DNA of 63,324 nt from Anaerolineae bacterium. Lineage in GTDB: Bacteria; Chloroflexota; Anaerolineae; Anaerolineales; Villigracilaceae. Below, one piece after another: positions 49,106 to 56,378 of this stretch (its first letter is position 1; every line of letters starts with the position of its first letter). The stretch spans positions 1-63,324 of the forward strand of contig JAFLCE010000012.1 in the NCBI GenBank assembly GCA_017303655.1, given 5' to 3'. Both the position numbers and the translations under genes were made by a program. Under the pieces are notes generated by a model. The model was not told the DNA's origin. It made no database searches and saw nothing but the letters and a program-made list of their open reading frames with translations.

Positions 49106-50146
49106 ATGCAGAACACTTCTGAGAAGAATTCACTGACAATTTCTGAGGTTATGGATGCTTATTTACGTTTGGTGGAACGCTCACGCAGTAAACACACGAA
49201 ACTTTCCTACAAGAATGCCTTGCACGTATTTAGCGAAGTTCTGCAAAAACAAAAGCTTGACCCCACCACTACCCCGATAGAAACTCTTTCAGAAAACCTC
49301 CTTGCACCACTGACTGATCATCTCAATGTGTTTTCGCCCGCCACCGAGCAGCTATATTTACAGGCGGTCAAAGGTTTCTATTTGTACGTCGATTCGGAGC
49401 GGTTAGCCAACATTAACCAATCCCGTGTGACTGTGCTTATCCGCCAACGATCAAGACGCCCTGGTGTGCGCTACCCACAGTTCCCAACAAACGATATTGA
49501 GCAGCTTTTAATAAAAGTTGAGACAGTTGATAATCTGATTATCAATACTGCCACTGAAGAAGATTTGACAGATGCTAAGCTACGCGCATACCGAGACCGC
49601 GCCTTTTTACTCACCTTGGCAGATACTGGTTTTCGTGTCCATGAAGCCTGCAATCTACGTCGTGGTGATATTGACTGGAACGAACAGCGCGCATTGATCA
49701 TTGGGAAAGGTGATAAACAAGCCGTTGTGCGTTTTACAAATCGTTCTTTGCAAGCCATCAAAGATTATTTATCTCAGCGCAGCCTTTTAGATGGTAATTC
49801 TGGCAGACAGCTCAGCTCCCTGCCTCTTTTTGCACGTCACGATAAAGGTGCAGGGAAAAAAGTCAAACCAATAACCCCAACCACAGGACGCAATATCGTC
49901 AAAGAACGTGTAGAGCAATTCTTGGGAAAGGAATTGGTCGGAAAGATCACTCCGCACTCGTTTCGTCATTATTTTGTCACCACAGTCTTACGCGGCACTG
50001 GTAACTTAAAGATCGCCCAAGAACTGGCGCGGCACAAGAATATTCAGGTCACCCAACGCTATACTCATTTATCAGATGATGAACTAGATAAAGCTTATTA
50101 CGATGTGTTTGAACGTGAAGCAAAGCAAAAGAAAAAAAACGCATAG
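49106..50146 (+). CDS. XerC/XerD-like tyrosine recombinase
   Basis: 346 residues. N-terminal SAM-like core-binding domain (about 8-115) and C-terminal catalytic domain (about 140-340) with the full catalytic set: Arg177 (DTGFRVHEAC), Lys204 or Lys201 in the beta-hairpin (IGKGDK), His284 and Arg287 (PHSFRH), His310 (ELARHKN), Tyr319 (QRYTHL). The end LDKAYYDVFE resembles the C-terminal helix that links Xer protomers. No phage, IS or cassette genes surround it. With the adjacent dif-like site it is a good candidate for the chromosome-dimer recombinase; a resident integrative-element integrase is the alternative. A terminator follows. Confidence 0.93.
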   Translation: MQNTSEKNSLTISEVMDAYLRLVERSRSKHTKLSYKNALHVFSEVLQKQKLDPTTTPIETLSENLLAPLTDHLNVFSPATEQLYLQAVKGFYLYVDSERLANINQSRVTVLIRQRSRRPGVRYPQFPTNDIEQLLIKVETVDNLIINTATEEDLTDAKLRAYRDRAFLLTLADTGFRVHEACNLRRGDIDWNEQRALIIGKGDKQAVVRFTNRSLQAIKDYLSQRSLLDGNSGRQLSSLPLFARHDKGAGKKVKPITPTTGRNIVKERVEQFLGKELVGKITPHSFRHYFVTTVLRGTGNLKIAQELARHKNIQVTQRYTHLSDDELDKAYYDVFEREAKQKKKNA

Positions 50147-50176
50147 CTCTCAGCTTCCCTACCCCACCGAATCAAA

Positions 50177-50211
50177 AAAGAGACTGTCACTTCCAAAGCG
50201 ACAGTCTCTTT
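50177..50211. terminator. Bidirectional terminator
   Basis: 12-bp perfect stem AAAGAGACTGTC/GACAGTCTCTTT with an 11-nt loop, flanked by A and T stretches. It lies between the convergent recombinase and lipoprotein genes. Confidence 0.9.
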
Positions 50212-50222
50212 CGTTAATAAAA

Positions 50223-50972
50223 CTACTCAATCGCTTGCGGCTCACCAAAAATAAAGTTATCCATTACAGCCACATCAACGTCCCCTGCCCCATCGTCAGG
50301 TCCCAGTGCGCCAGTACCATAGCGGACTTCCACACTAGCGATGATCGCTTCGTCGAAAACAACGCCAAGGAAGGACAAGCCATTGTCAGCAATGGGTGTT
50401 TCAAAACTACCCAATGAGTTGCCGTCTTTATCAAAATATTCAAAAGCAGTGTGCGTTGTGTCTACATCGGTATACACTGCGCCAAATCCGCGCACAGTTG
50501 CGGGTGTATTCGAGCCCGGCACAAAAAATGTAATCGTGACCAGATTGCTGCCAATTGGCGAGAATAATTTTTCTTCACTAAAGGTTTTGAATATTTCAGC
50601 GTATTGCGGATTGATATTGCCGAAGCGAGGCAAGGTTCCGTTTGGATTGCCCGCATTCGCACTGACCATCAATCCCTCGCCAGGGGTATTTAATACAATA
50701 CCACGCGCGCGTGGGGCTTCAGGTTGATTGAAAAAATCAGAGGTGTAAAAATTCGGCGCAGAGAATTCGTCTGGGATGGTATCCCAATTGATCTCGCGAT
50801 AGCCCGTCGGTCCCTTCGTGCCAGGGTCACCACCGTTATTCTCACCCAGCAAGGCGCGATATTGATCCACAACGCCAGCAATATCACCAGCGCCTGTAAC
50901 AACCGTTGGTTGAGAAGAACTGCCACAAGCCGATACGATCAGTGCGAAAACGATCCACAATTTCTTCTGCAT
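50223..50972 (-). CDS. Secreted lipoprotein of unknown function
   Basis: 249 residues. Type II signal peptide: basic start MQKKLW, hydrophobic core, lipobox VSAC with Cys16. The mature part is beta-rich and Gly/Asp/Asn-rich (INWDTIPDEFSAPNFY, RGFGAVYTDVDTTHTAFEYF, LSFLGVVFDEAIIASVEVR), with the look of an extracellular beta-sandwich seen in several secreted hypothetical proteins; no catalytic motif is evident. ATG 50972 has AGGAG about 7 nt upstream and a good promoter. Probably anchored on the outside of the membrane. Confidence 0.85.
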   Translation of the reverse strand: MQKKLWIVFALIVSACGSSSQPTVVTGAGDIAGVVDQYRALLGENNGGDPGTKGPTGYREINWDTIPDEFSAPNFYTSDFFNQPEAPRARGIVLNTPGEGLMVSANAGNPNGTLPRFGNINPQYAEIFKTFSEEKLFSPIGSNLVTITFFVPGSNTPATVRGFGAVYTDVDTTHTAFEYFDKDGNSLGSFETPIADNGLSFLGVVFDEAIIASVEVRYGTGALGPDDGAGDVDVAVMDNFIFGEPQAIE

Positions 50973-51007
50973 ATTTTTTCTCCTATTTATAAAATCAACC
51001 TATTTGT

Positions 51008-51036
51008 ATTATATGCAGGCAGAACCATGGAAACAA
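51008..51036 (-). promoter_or_regulatory. Promoter of the lipoprotein gene
   Basis: Minus strand TTGTTT (51036-51031), 17-nt spacer, TATAAT (51013-51008), about 35 nt before the ATG; the leader holds AGGAG. Confidence 0.75.
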
Positions 51037-51079
51037 TTAACTTTAGTGAGTAATTGACTATAACTTTGGTAATAGCGAC

Positions 51080-51901
51080 TTAAATGATTGCTTCGCTTCT
51101 TTCTTGAACATATGCCTGATATGCTAAAGAAAGGGTGTTGGTCCACACTCCAGGACTCCCCTGCCCCACCGGCTTGCCGTCGATCTTTACAATTGGAACC
51201 ACGCCGCGTGAACTGGATGTAAGAAATGCTTCATTGAATTTCTCGTCCACATGCGGCGAGCGATATTCAATCGACATCCCCTGCCCTCTTGCAAGGTGCA
51301 GCACGGCACGGCGTGTCACACCCAGAAGGATTCCTTTTTGGGCGGTAATAAGGGTCTTGCCGTTGATGGCATAAAAATTCGAGGTCATGCCTTCTAAAAT
51401 TTTTCCATGGCGAACCAATAAAATTTCATAAATATCATCCTTCACTAACTTGCGCTGTTCGGCGCTTTGAGCAATGAAGTCTGTGCCTTTGATGCGTGGA
51501 TCATGCCTTGCCATTTCCCTTGTAATGACATGCACACCATCGCGATACACTGTCTCAGGGGTTGGAACAAATGGCTGGACGCCAATATACACATCGCCCG
51601 TATCTTTGGTCAGGATCAGCCGCAGGCGGGATTCGTTCGGTAGGCTTTGCCGGGTCAGTTCGGCAATGTACTCGCGTAATTTTTTAGAATCAACCGAAGG
51701 ATGCAAACCTAAATTTTGGGCAGGCTCATAGAGTCTTTTCAAGTGCGCGGTCAAGCCCAATACGCGCGTCCCGCCTGAGAGAGTGCTAAAGGTGGTGTAA
51801 AAACCCTCTGAAAGGCTGGCAGTCAACCCGTCGAGAGTGGAGGCGGTTACATCCATAGCGGTCATGCGGCTGAGAGTTAGGTGGAATCCTTGTACGGTCA
51901 T
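51080..51901 (-). CDS. Class IV PLP-dependent aminotransferase
   Basis: 273 residues, fold-type IV (branched-chain/D-amino-acid aminotransferase and aminodeoxychorismate lyase family). Seen: N-terminal SEGFYTTFSTLSGGTRVLGL with HLKRL, candidate PLP Lys in DPRIKGTDFIAQ or RKLVKDD, the EGMTSNFYAI phosphate-side motif, GVTRRAVLHLA and EAFLTSSSRGVVPI. The substrate cannot be fixed; no pathway neighbours. TATAAT is 6 nt before ATG 51901 and there is no ribosome site. M13 would be a possible alternative start but lacks signals. Confidence 0.92.
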   Translation of the reverse strand: MTVQGFHLTLSRMTAMDVTASTLDGLTASLSEGFYTTFSTLSGGTRVLGLTAHLKRLYEPAQNLGLHPSVDSKKLREYIAELTRQSLPNESRLRLILTKDTGDVYIGVQPFVPTPETVYRDGVHVITREMARHDPRIKGTDFIAQSAEQRKLVKDDIYEILLVRHGKILEGMTSNFYAINGKTLITAQKGILLGVTRRAVLHLARGQGMSIEYRSPHVDEKFNEAFLTSSSRGVVPIVKIDGKPVGQGSPGVWTNTLSLAYQAYVQERSEAII

Positions 51902-51907
51902 GCCAAT

Positions 51908-51913
51908 ATTATA
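51908..51913 (-). promoter_or_regulatory. Leaderless-type -10 of the aminotransferase gene
   Basis: TATAAT on the minus strand, ATTGGC (6 nt), ATG 51901. Confidence 0.72.
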
Positions 51914-51959
51914 TTCCCGCGCTTAACAAATTTGCAAATGCCTTTGTTGGAACGTGAAA

Positions 51960-51965
51960 TATAAT
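51960..51965 (+). promoter_or_regulatory. -10 element of the 815-residue protein/kinase operon
   Basis: TATAAT with 8 nt to ATG 51974; no ribosome site. Divergent from the aminotransferase promoter; the two -10 boxes are only 46 nt apart. Confidence 0.6.
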
Positions 51966-51973
51966 CTTATACG

Positions 51974-54421
51974 ATGAGCCCAGACCGATCAAAAATCACC
52001 AAAGCTTCCGAAATGACGGCAGCCAGTTTGCGTACAGTGGCAAAAACCATCTCTGCCCAGCAGTTATCACGCTTGACGCTGCCAGAGATCGAAGCCGTGG
52101 TGCAAATGGTTTCGAAGATCATGCCAGCTGGGAATGTACCCGGCATGATCCTAAGCGGACTAGCACGCCTGCCGGGTCGGCGTATTCCTGTCCAAAAGCT
52201 GCAACAAGATGTGAATGCGCTTTTTAGCGGCGTGGAGCAAATTCTTGATAAAGCGGTCTATGGTGCGTTCTTTGCCGGACCGGCTGCGATCCTTTGGGGC
52301 TATCAAAATTTACTCAAGTTGGCAGGCAAAGACCTGGAGTCTGCCTTTCCTGAGGGAGCTTGGCAATTCTATGTAGACTATGCCTTGCGAGAAGACACAG
52401 CCCGCCACACCAATGAAACCCATGGCTTTGATACGCTTCTGGCGGAAAATGCTATCCAGATCAACAAAGTTGACCGCCTGACCGCCTGGGTGATGTCTTC
52501 TGTTCATTGTCTTTATCAATATCACGCATTGCTTGAAAATGAGTGGTATGAACGAACGGCTATATCGTTGCTGGAGAAAACCCTGCGAGAAGCCGGCGTG
52601 GACACAGAACCTGCCAAACGCATTCAGCGTGCATGGGAAGTGAAACGTCCCTTTCGCCGTGAAGAAGATGGTGCACAATATGATTACCCAAAATATCGGC
52701 GTTTGAAGTTTGGTGAATTCATCCTTAGCAAAATAACAAGCTTTCCCAAGTCGATTCAAGAAAGTTGGGAGCTTGCGCTCAAGGATACGGTCCAACAAGG
52801 GCAGCAAGGTTTGGGTGCGTATCAAAAGCAAATGTCCATCCTTGCTTATTTAGAGCCGGGTCCTTATGGTGAAGTGCGTGTGCCCTTCACATTGACAGAT
52901 GCGAAGATCGGCATTATCCATCATGATAGCTATTATCTCCTGCCCGTTTGTGATGAGTCTGGTAATCTACTCGATGTAATGACCGCTCGGGCGCAGATCG
53001 CCACGTTACTTGCTTCACCCTTTGTTGCGCCTTCGCAGATCTCTTCGCTGGCAAAGATCAAACGCTCTGCACTGGCTGGGTTACGCTCCAAGCTCGACCC
53101 GGTGCTAGTCAACAACCTTGATAATCTCAAGTTTGCACCGATCCTTATTTCCACCGATATTCGTTCGAGGGCGTTGCCACTTTCAGAGTTACGTCAATGT
53201 GAGCGCGGCGTCGGCTCGCATGCATTGACCATTTTTGATACTGGCGAAACTTTTGTTTTTGACCAATCGCACATCTTTTTCGATGGCGCGTGGGGCACGG
53301 CACTCTCTGAAATTATGACAAATGAAGCACTATCGTGGGCGCAGTATTTGAGTATGTTGCCCGCCCCCACCCCCACCGATATGCGCTTATACACGACACT
53401 GTCACTTCAACTTTCTGCTGCGGACTTGGAACTGGTTCAACAAGCTCCGCATGTCACACCTGAATCATCTGCCGAGTCTGATGAAGTGGACCTCAAAGCC
53501 TGCCTTGCCCTGCGTAAGGATTTCAAACAGCGCAACGAACGGATTGAACTAACCATCAACGACCTGTTGGTTTTGTATCGTGCCATCCATGCTGCTACTT
53601 ACACTCCGTCTGCTCAGCTTTTGGAAGAGATCCAAAAACTAAGCGTCACTCTACCCGATGTTTCGGCGGCGTTACGCCAGTTGGTAGAGGAAGGCAGCCG
53701 TACCAGCCCAGCCATTTTGATTCCCATGGATGCTAGTCTGAAGACTCCACGAGACCGGGTCTACCCTATGAATGTAGAAGTGCCAATCACCGAGTTGAAT
53801 CTGCTGGCGCTGCATGCGCAAACGCTCAACCTGTTGGATGCCTATAATAAGGCGACAAGTTCAGAGCGCGCGGTGATCTTCTCCAGCTTTAATACCATGC
53901 AGAAGGCGTATCTCTCTACCCTGGCAGGCTTTGGGACGTATTTGGCGCGTGCCAAAGAAATGGCAGCACAAGGCGAAAGCACCGCCGCAGGCGCCATCAA
54001 ATTAATGGCGCATCTGCCCCAACCCATTCAACGGCTTTTAGATAAGATCCCTGAACGTTTTGAGGTGCTGAATAACATCATCAAAGGACGTGAAGTCTTA
54101 TCCAATGTGGGCGCTGTGCCAGCGACCAGTACCCTCACCCGTTTTATGACCGCAAAGGACGACAACACACAAAAGCAACTTGCCTGGGGTATCATTACAG
54201 ATGGAAAATCTGTAATGCGTATTCACCTGCGAGACTTTCGTCCACACGTTCAAACGCTTTTGGCAATCGGTCGAAAAGACCTTGCCACTCTTATTACAGA
54301 AGATTACCTGAACGCCTATGCACAGGGCTTTAATAAATATATCCGCGACCTGACAAATATCACCACCGCCAGCCGCGAAACGATGACTAAATCTAAATCG
54401 AAAAGGCATGCCGCATCATGA
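51974..54421 (+). CDS. Large unrecognised protein coupled to a Ser/Thr kinase
   Basis: 815 residues, no confident family. No signal peptide; a hydrophobic stretch near 96-118 (AVYGAFFAGPAAILWGYQNL) is short for a TM. The segment TGETFVFDQSHIFFDGAWG contains His433 in an HxxxDG motif, and its surroundings (a Ser/Thr-rich strand before, LSEIMTNEAL after) resemble the catalytic strand of choline/carnitine-type CoA acyltransferases. This is a weak, local likeness. The C-terminal 300 residues are helical. Its stop overlaps the kinase start as ATGA, so the two are made together; it may be the kinase's substrate or partner. Confidence 0.8.
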   Translation: MSPDRSKITKASEMTAASLRTVAKTISAQQLSRLTLPEIEAVVQMVSKIMPAGNVPGMILSGLARLPGRRIPVQKLQQDVNALFSGVEQILDKAVYGAFFAGPAAILWGYQNLLKLAGKDLESAFPEGAWQFYVDYALREDTARHTNETHGFDTLLAENAIQINKVDRLTAWVMSSVHCLYQYHALLENEWYERTAISLLEKTLREAGVDTEPAKRIQRAWEVKRPFRREEDGAQYDYPKYRRLKFGEFILSKITSFPKSIQESWELALKDTVQQGQQGLGAYQKQMSILAYLEPGPYGEVRVPFTLTDAKIGIIHHDSYYLLPVCDESGNLLDVMTARAQIATLLASPFVAPSQISSLAKIKRSALAGLRSKLDPVLVNNLDNLKFAPILISTDIRSRALPLSELRQCERGVGSHALTIFDTGETFVFDQSHIFFDGAWGTALSEIMTNEALSWAQYLSMLPAPTPTDMRLYTTLSLQLSAADLELVQQAPHVTPESSAESDEVDLKACLALRKDFKQRNERIELTINDLLVLYRAIHAATYTPSAQLLEEIQKLSVTLPDVSAALRQLVEEGSRTSPAILIPMDASLKTPRDRVYPMNVEVPITELNLLALHAQTLNLLDAYNKATSSERAVIFSSFNTMQKAYLSTLAGFGTYLARAKEMAAQGESTAAGAIKLMAHLPQPIQRLLDKIPERFEVLNNIIKGREVLSNVGAVPATSTLTRFMTAKDDNTQKQLAWGIITDGKSVMRIHLRDFRPHVQTLLAIGRKDLATLITEDYLNAYAQGFNKYIRDLTNITTASRETMTKSKSKRHAAS

Positions 54422-56127
54422 AAGATCCCATGCTTGGGCTACAACTCGCGAATTTCCGCATTGACAGGCTGCTTGGGCAAGGCGGCATGGCAATGGTTTA
54501 CTATGGCGAGGACATTAAACTGCATCGCCCGGTTGCCATCAAGGTGCTGGATAAACGCTACAAGAATCATCCATCCTACGCAGCTCGCTTCGTCAATGAA
54601 GCGCGGATGATGGCGAAGTGGCATCACGAGAATATCATCCAAATCTATTATGCCGATGATGCCCAAGGCTTTCCATATTACGTGATGGAATATGTGGATG
54701 GTCAGGATCTCGACGCCGTCCTCAATCTGTATAAAGAAGAAGGCAAACTCATGCCGATCGCAGATGTTTTGCGGATCGGGCGTGCAGTAGCTGATGCGTT
54801 GGACTATGCCCATCGGCACGGTATCATTCACCGCGATGTGAAACCTTCGAACATTCTGCTTTCTAAAGATGGGCGCGTGTTATTGGGAGATTTTGGCATG
54901 GCACTCGATGTCCGCGACGGATCGCAGGGGATTGCTTTCGGGACGCCCCACTATATATCGCCAGAACAAGCCAAACATTCGGCAGATGCGGTTCCTCAGT
55001 CGGACACGTATTCGTTGGGAGTGATTTTGTTTGAGATCCTTACCGGGTCAGCGCCGTTCAATGACGACCTGCCCGAAGAGATTGCCCTCAAACATATTTC
55101 GCAGCCACCGCCCGCGCCTCGCAGTATCAACCCTGAGCTTTCTGCTAATGTAGAAGCGGTGCTGCTCAAAGCACTGCAAAAAAGCCCTAAGGAACGTTAT
55201 CAATCTGCCATAAAACTTATGACAGCACTTGAAGATGCACTCAAGCCGGGCGGCGCTGAGAAAAAGATTCCGCTCCCACCTTTGCCTGTTGGGGCTCCAA
55301 CCATTCAGCGTAGTGAATTTTCAATTGAACAGATCTCGAAACGACCGGCACCCAAACCGGTCGCGCCGCAGCCCAAGCCGATTGCCAAAATGCCTGCGAC
55401 GGTGCGCTCTTCAAATACATTTCGAAAGCGCGGTTGGTGGGTTCTTGCAGCACTGTTGATCCTCCTTCTTGGATTTGCAGGATTTTTCTACCTAAAAAAC
55501 TTGAATGGCATTCCTGCGCTTGATCTTGTGGAAACATCGACGTTACCGCCTCTTCCGGCTGCCACACTGGTTCCGCCCACCGAAACGCAACTCCCCTCCC
55601 CCGAGCCTGTTTCTGCCACACTTGCGCCGATAGAGACTATCGCTCCCACGGCTACTTTCACTCTTGAGCCGTCGCCAACCATTGATGTGAACGTTACGCC
55701 GACGGTGAAGTATCCCGAAGGGAATCAATACACACTCTTCTACAATGAGACCAGTTTCTTTATGCTCAACCGGTCATATGGCTATCGCAGTATTTCTGGC
55801 TTCACATTTCAGCGGCTGGACCTAGATGGATTACCCGCCGAAGATATCTTCCCGGGCTACCAATGGCAAACGCAGGACTTTGATTACCTGCCCCGTAATT
55901 TTTGTGTGAACATTACCATTTATGGTGACCAAGAACCACCTTACCTCAACCCCGCTGATTGTCGTATCGGGCTCCTGACCACAATCCAGCCGCGCTTCGA
56001 CAGACCCGGCGAAGTATTATTTTGGACACCGAAAGAAGACTCGCTTCAATTCCGCGTGATCTGGCTGGAAGAAGAAGTTGCCCGTTGTGACATTGCCGCG
56101 GGAATTTGCGAAGTCTACATTCCTTAA
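54418..56127 (+). CDS. Membrane Ser/Thr protein kinase (PknB-like)
   Basis: 569 residues. Hanks-type kinase domain (about 12-285): Gly-rich loop LLGQGGMAMVYYG, ATP Lys42, catalytic HRDVKPSN with Asp140, DFG at Asp158, activation-segment GTPHYISPEQ. A Pro-rich juxtamembrane linker (about 290-335), one TM (about 340-360), a Thr/Pro-rich external stalk and an external beta-rich domain with four cysteines (about 430-569; NFCVNI, PADCRIG, ARCDIAAGIC) that could form disulphides. No PASTA repeats. The external domain may sense ligands. Starts by ATGA overlap with the 815-residue protein gene. Confidence 0.93.
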   Translation: MKDPMLGLQLANFRIDRLLGQGGMAMVYYGEDIKLHRPVAIKVLDKRYKNHPSYAARFVNEARMMAKWHHENIIQIYYADDAQGFPYYVMEYVDGQDLDAVLNLYKEEGKLMPIADVLRIGRAVADALDYAHRHGIIHRDVKPSNILLSKDGRVLLGDFGMALDVRDGSQGIAFGTPHYISPEQAKHSADAVPQSDTYSLGVILFEILTGSAPFNDDLPEEIALKHISQPPPAPRSINPELSANVEAVLLKALQKSPKERYQSAIKLMTALEDALKPGGAEKKIPLPPLPVGAPTIQRSEFSIEQISKRPAPKPVAPQPKPIAKMPATVRSSNTFRKRGWWVLAALLILLLGFAGFFYLKNLNGIPALDLVETSTLPPLPAATLVPPTETQLPSPEPVSATLAPIETIAPTATFTLEPSPTIDVNVTPTVKYPEGNQYTLFYNETSFFMLNRSYGYRSISGFTFQRLDLDGLPAEDIFPGYQWQTQDFDYLPRNFCVNITIYGDQEPPYLNPADCRIGLLTTIQPRFDRPGEVLFWTPKEDSLQFRVIWLEEEVARCDIAAGICEVYIP

Positions 56128-56144
56128 TGCCAAATAAAAATACC

Positions 56145-56174
56145 TTGACACAAATACTTTTGCGGGTGTAAACT
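56145..56174 (+). promoter_or_regulatory. Promoter of the exporter leader transcript
   Basis: TTGACA (56145-56150), 18-nt spacer, TAAACT (56169-56174), predicted start near 56181. It lies just after the kinase gene and about 34 nt before the leader ORF. Confidence 0.75.
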
Positions 56175-56214
56175 CTCGCAGTACGAAAAATCCAAAGAAA
56201 GGAGCGCACTCTTG

Positions 56215-56292
56215 ATGTCCATCACACTTTTCATCAATCCGTTTGCAGATGGCAAATTGCCTTCTCAGAGTGCGCCTATAGACCGTCTCTAG
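56215..56292 (+). CDS. 25-residue leader peptide of the ABC exporter operon
   Basis: ATG 56215 to TAG 56290-56292, with AAAGGAG (about 56198-56204) 10 nt upstream. The peptide begins MSITLFINPF and ends APIDRL. The ribosome-site region (56204-56212, GCGCACTCT) is perfectly complementary to 56267-56275 within the ORF, and 56270-56276 can instead pair with the 5' arm of the following terminator. The arrangement is what is expected of a translated attenuator leader; the peptide itself need not have a function. Confidence 0.65.
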   Translation: MSITLFINPFADGKLPSQSAPIDRL

Positions 56293-56319
56293 GTCTCTTC
56301 AGTTCCTTCGTTGTTTCTG

Positions 56320-56348
56320 GGCTGTGGCGCACGCGCCGCAGCCTTTTT
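56320..56348 (+). terminator. Intrinsic terminator/attenuator before the exporter genes
   Basis: Stem GGCTGTGGC (56320-56328) with GCCGCAGCC (56335-56343), one G:U wobble, 6-nt loop, then TTTTT (56344-56348). It sits between the leader ORF and the first exporter gene, 30 nt before the ATG at 56379, so it must be read through to express the exporter. Confidence 0.8.
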
Positions 56349-56378
56349 GTTTAAATGTTTTTGTCTGGAGAAATACTC

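Noticed and set aside
49106-50146. Integron or prophage integrase
   Set aside because: No attC-like array, phage genes or tRNA attachment site is adjacent; the neighbours are ordinary genes, so a Xer role fits better, though not proven.
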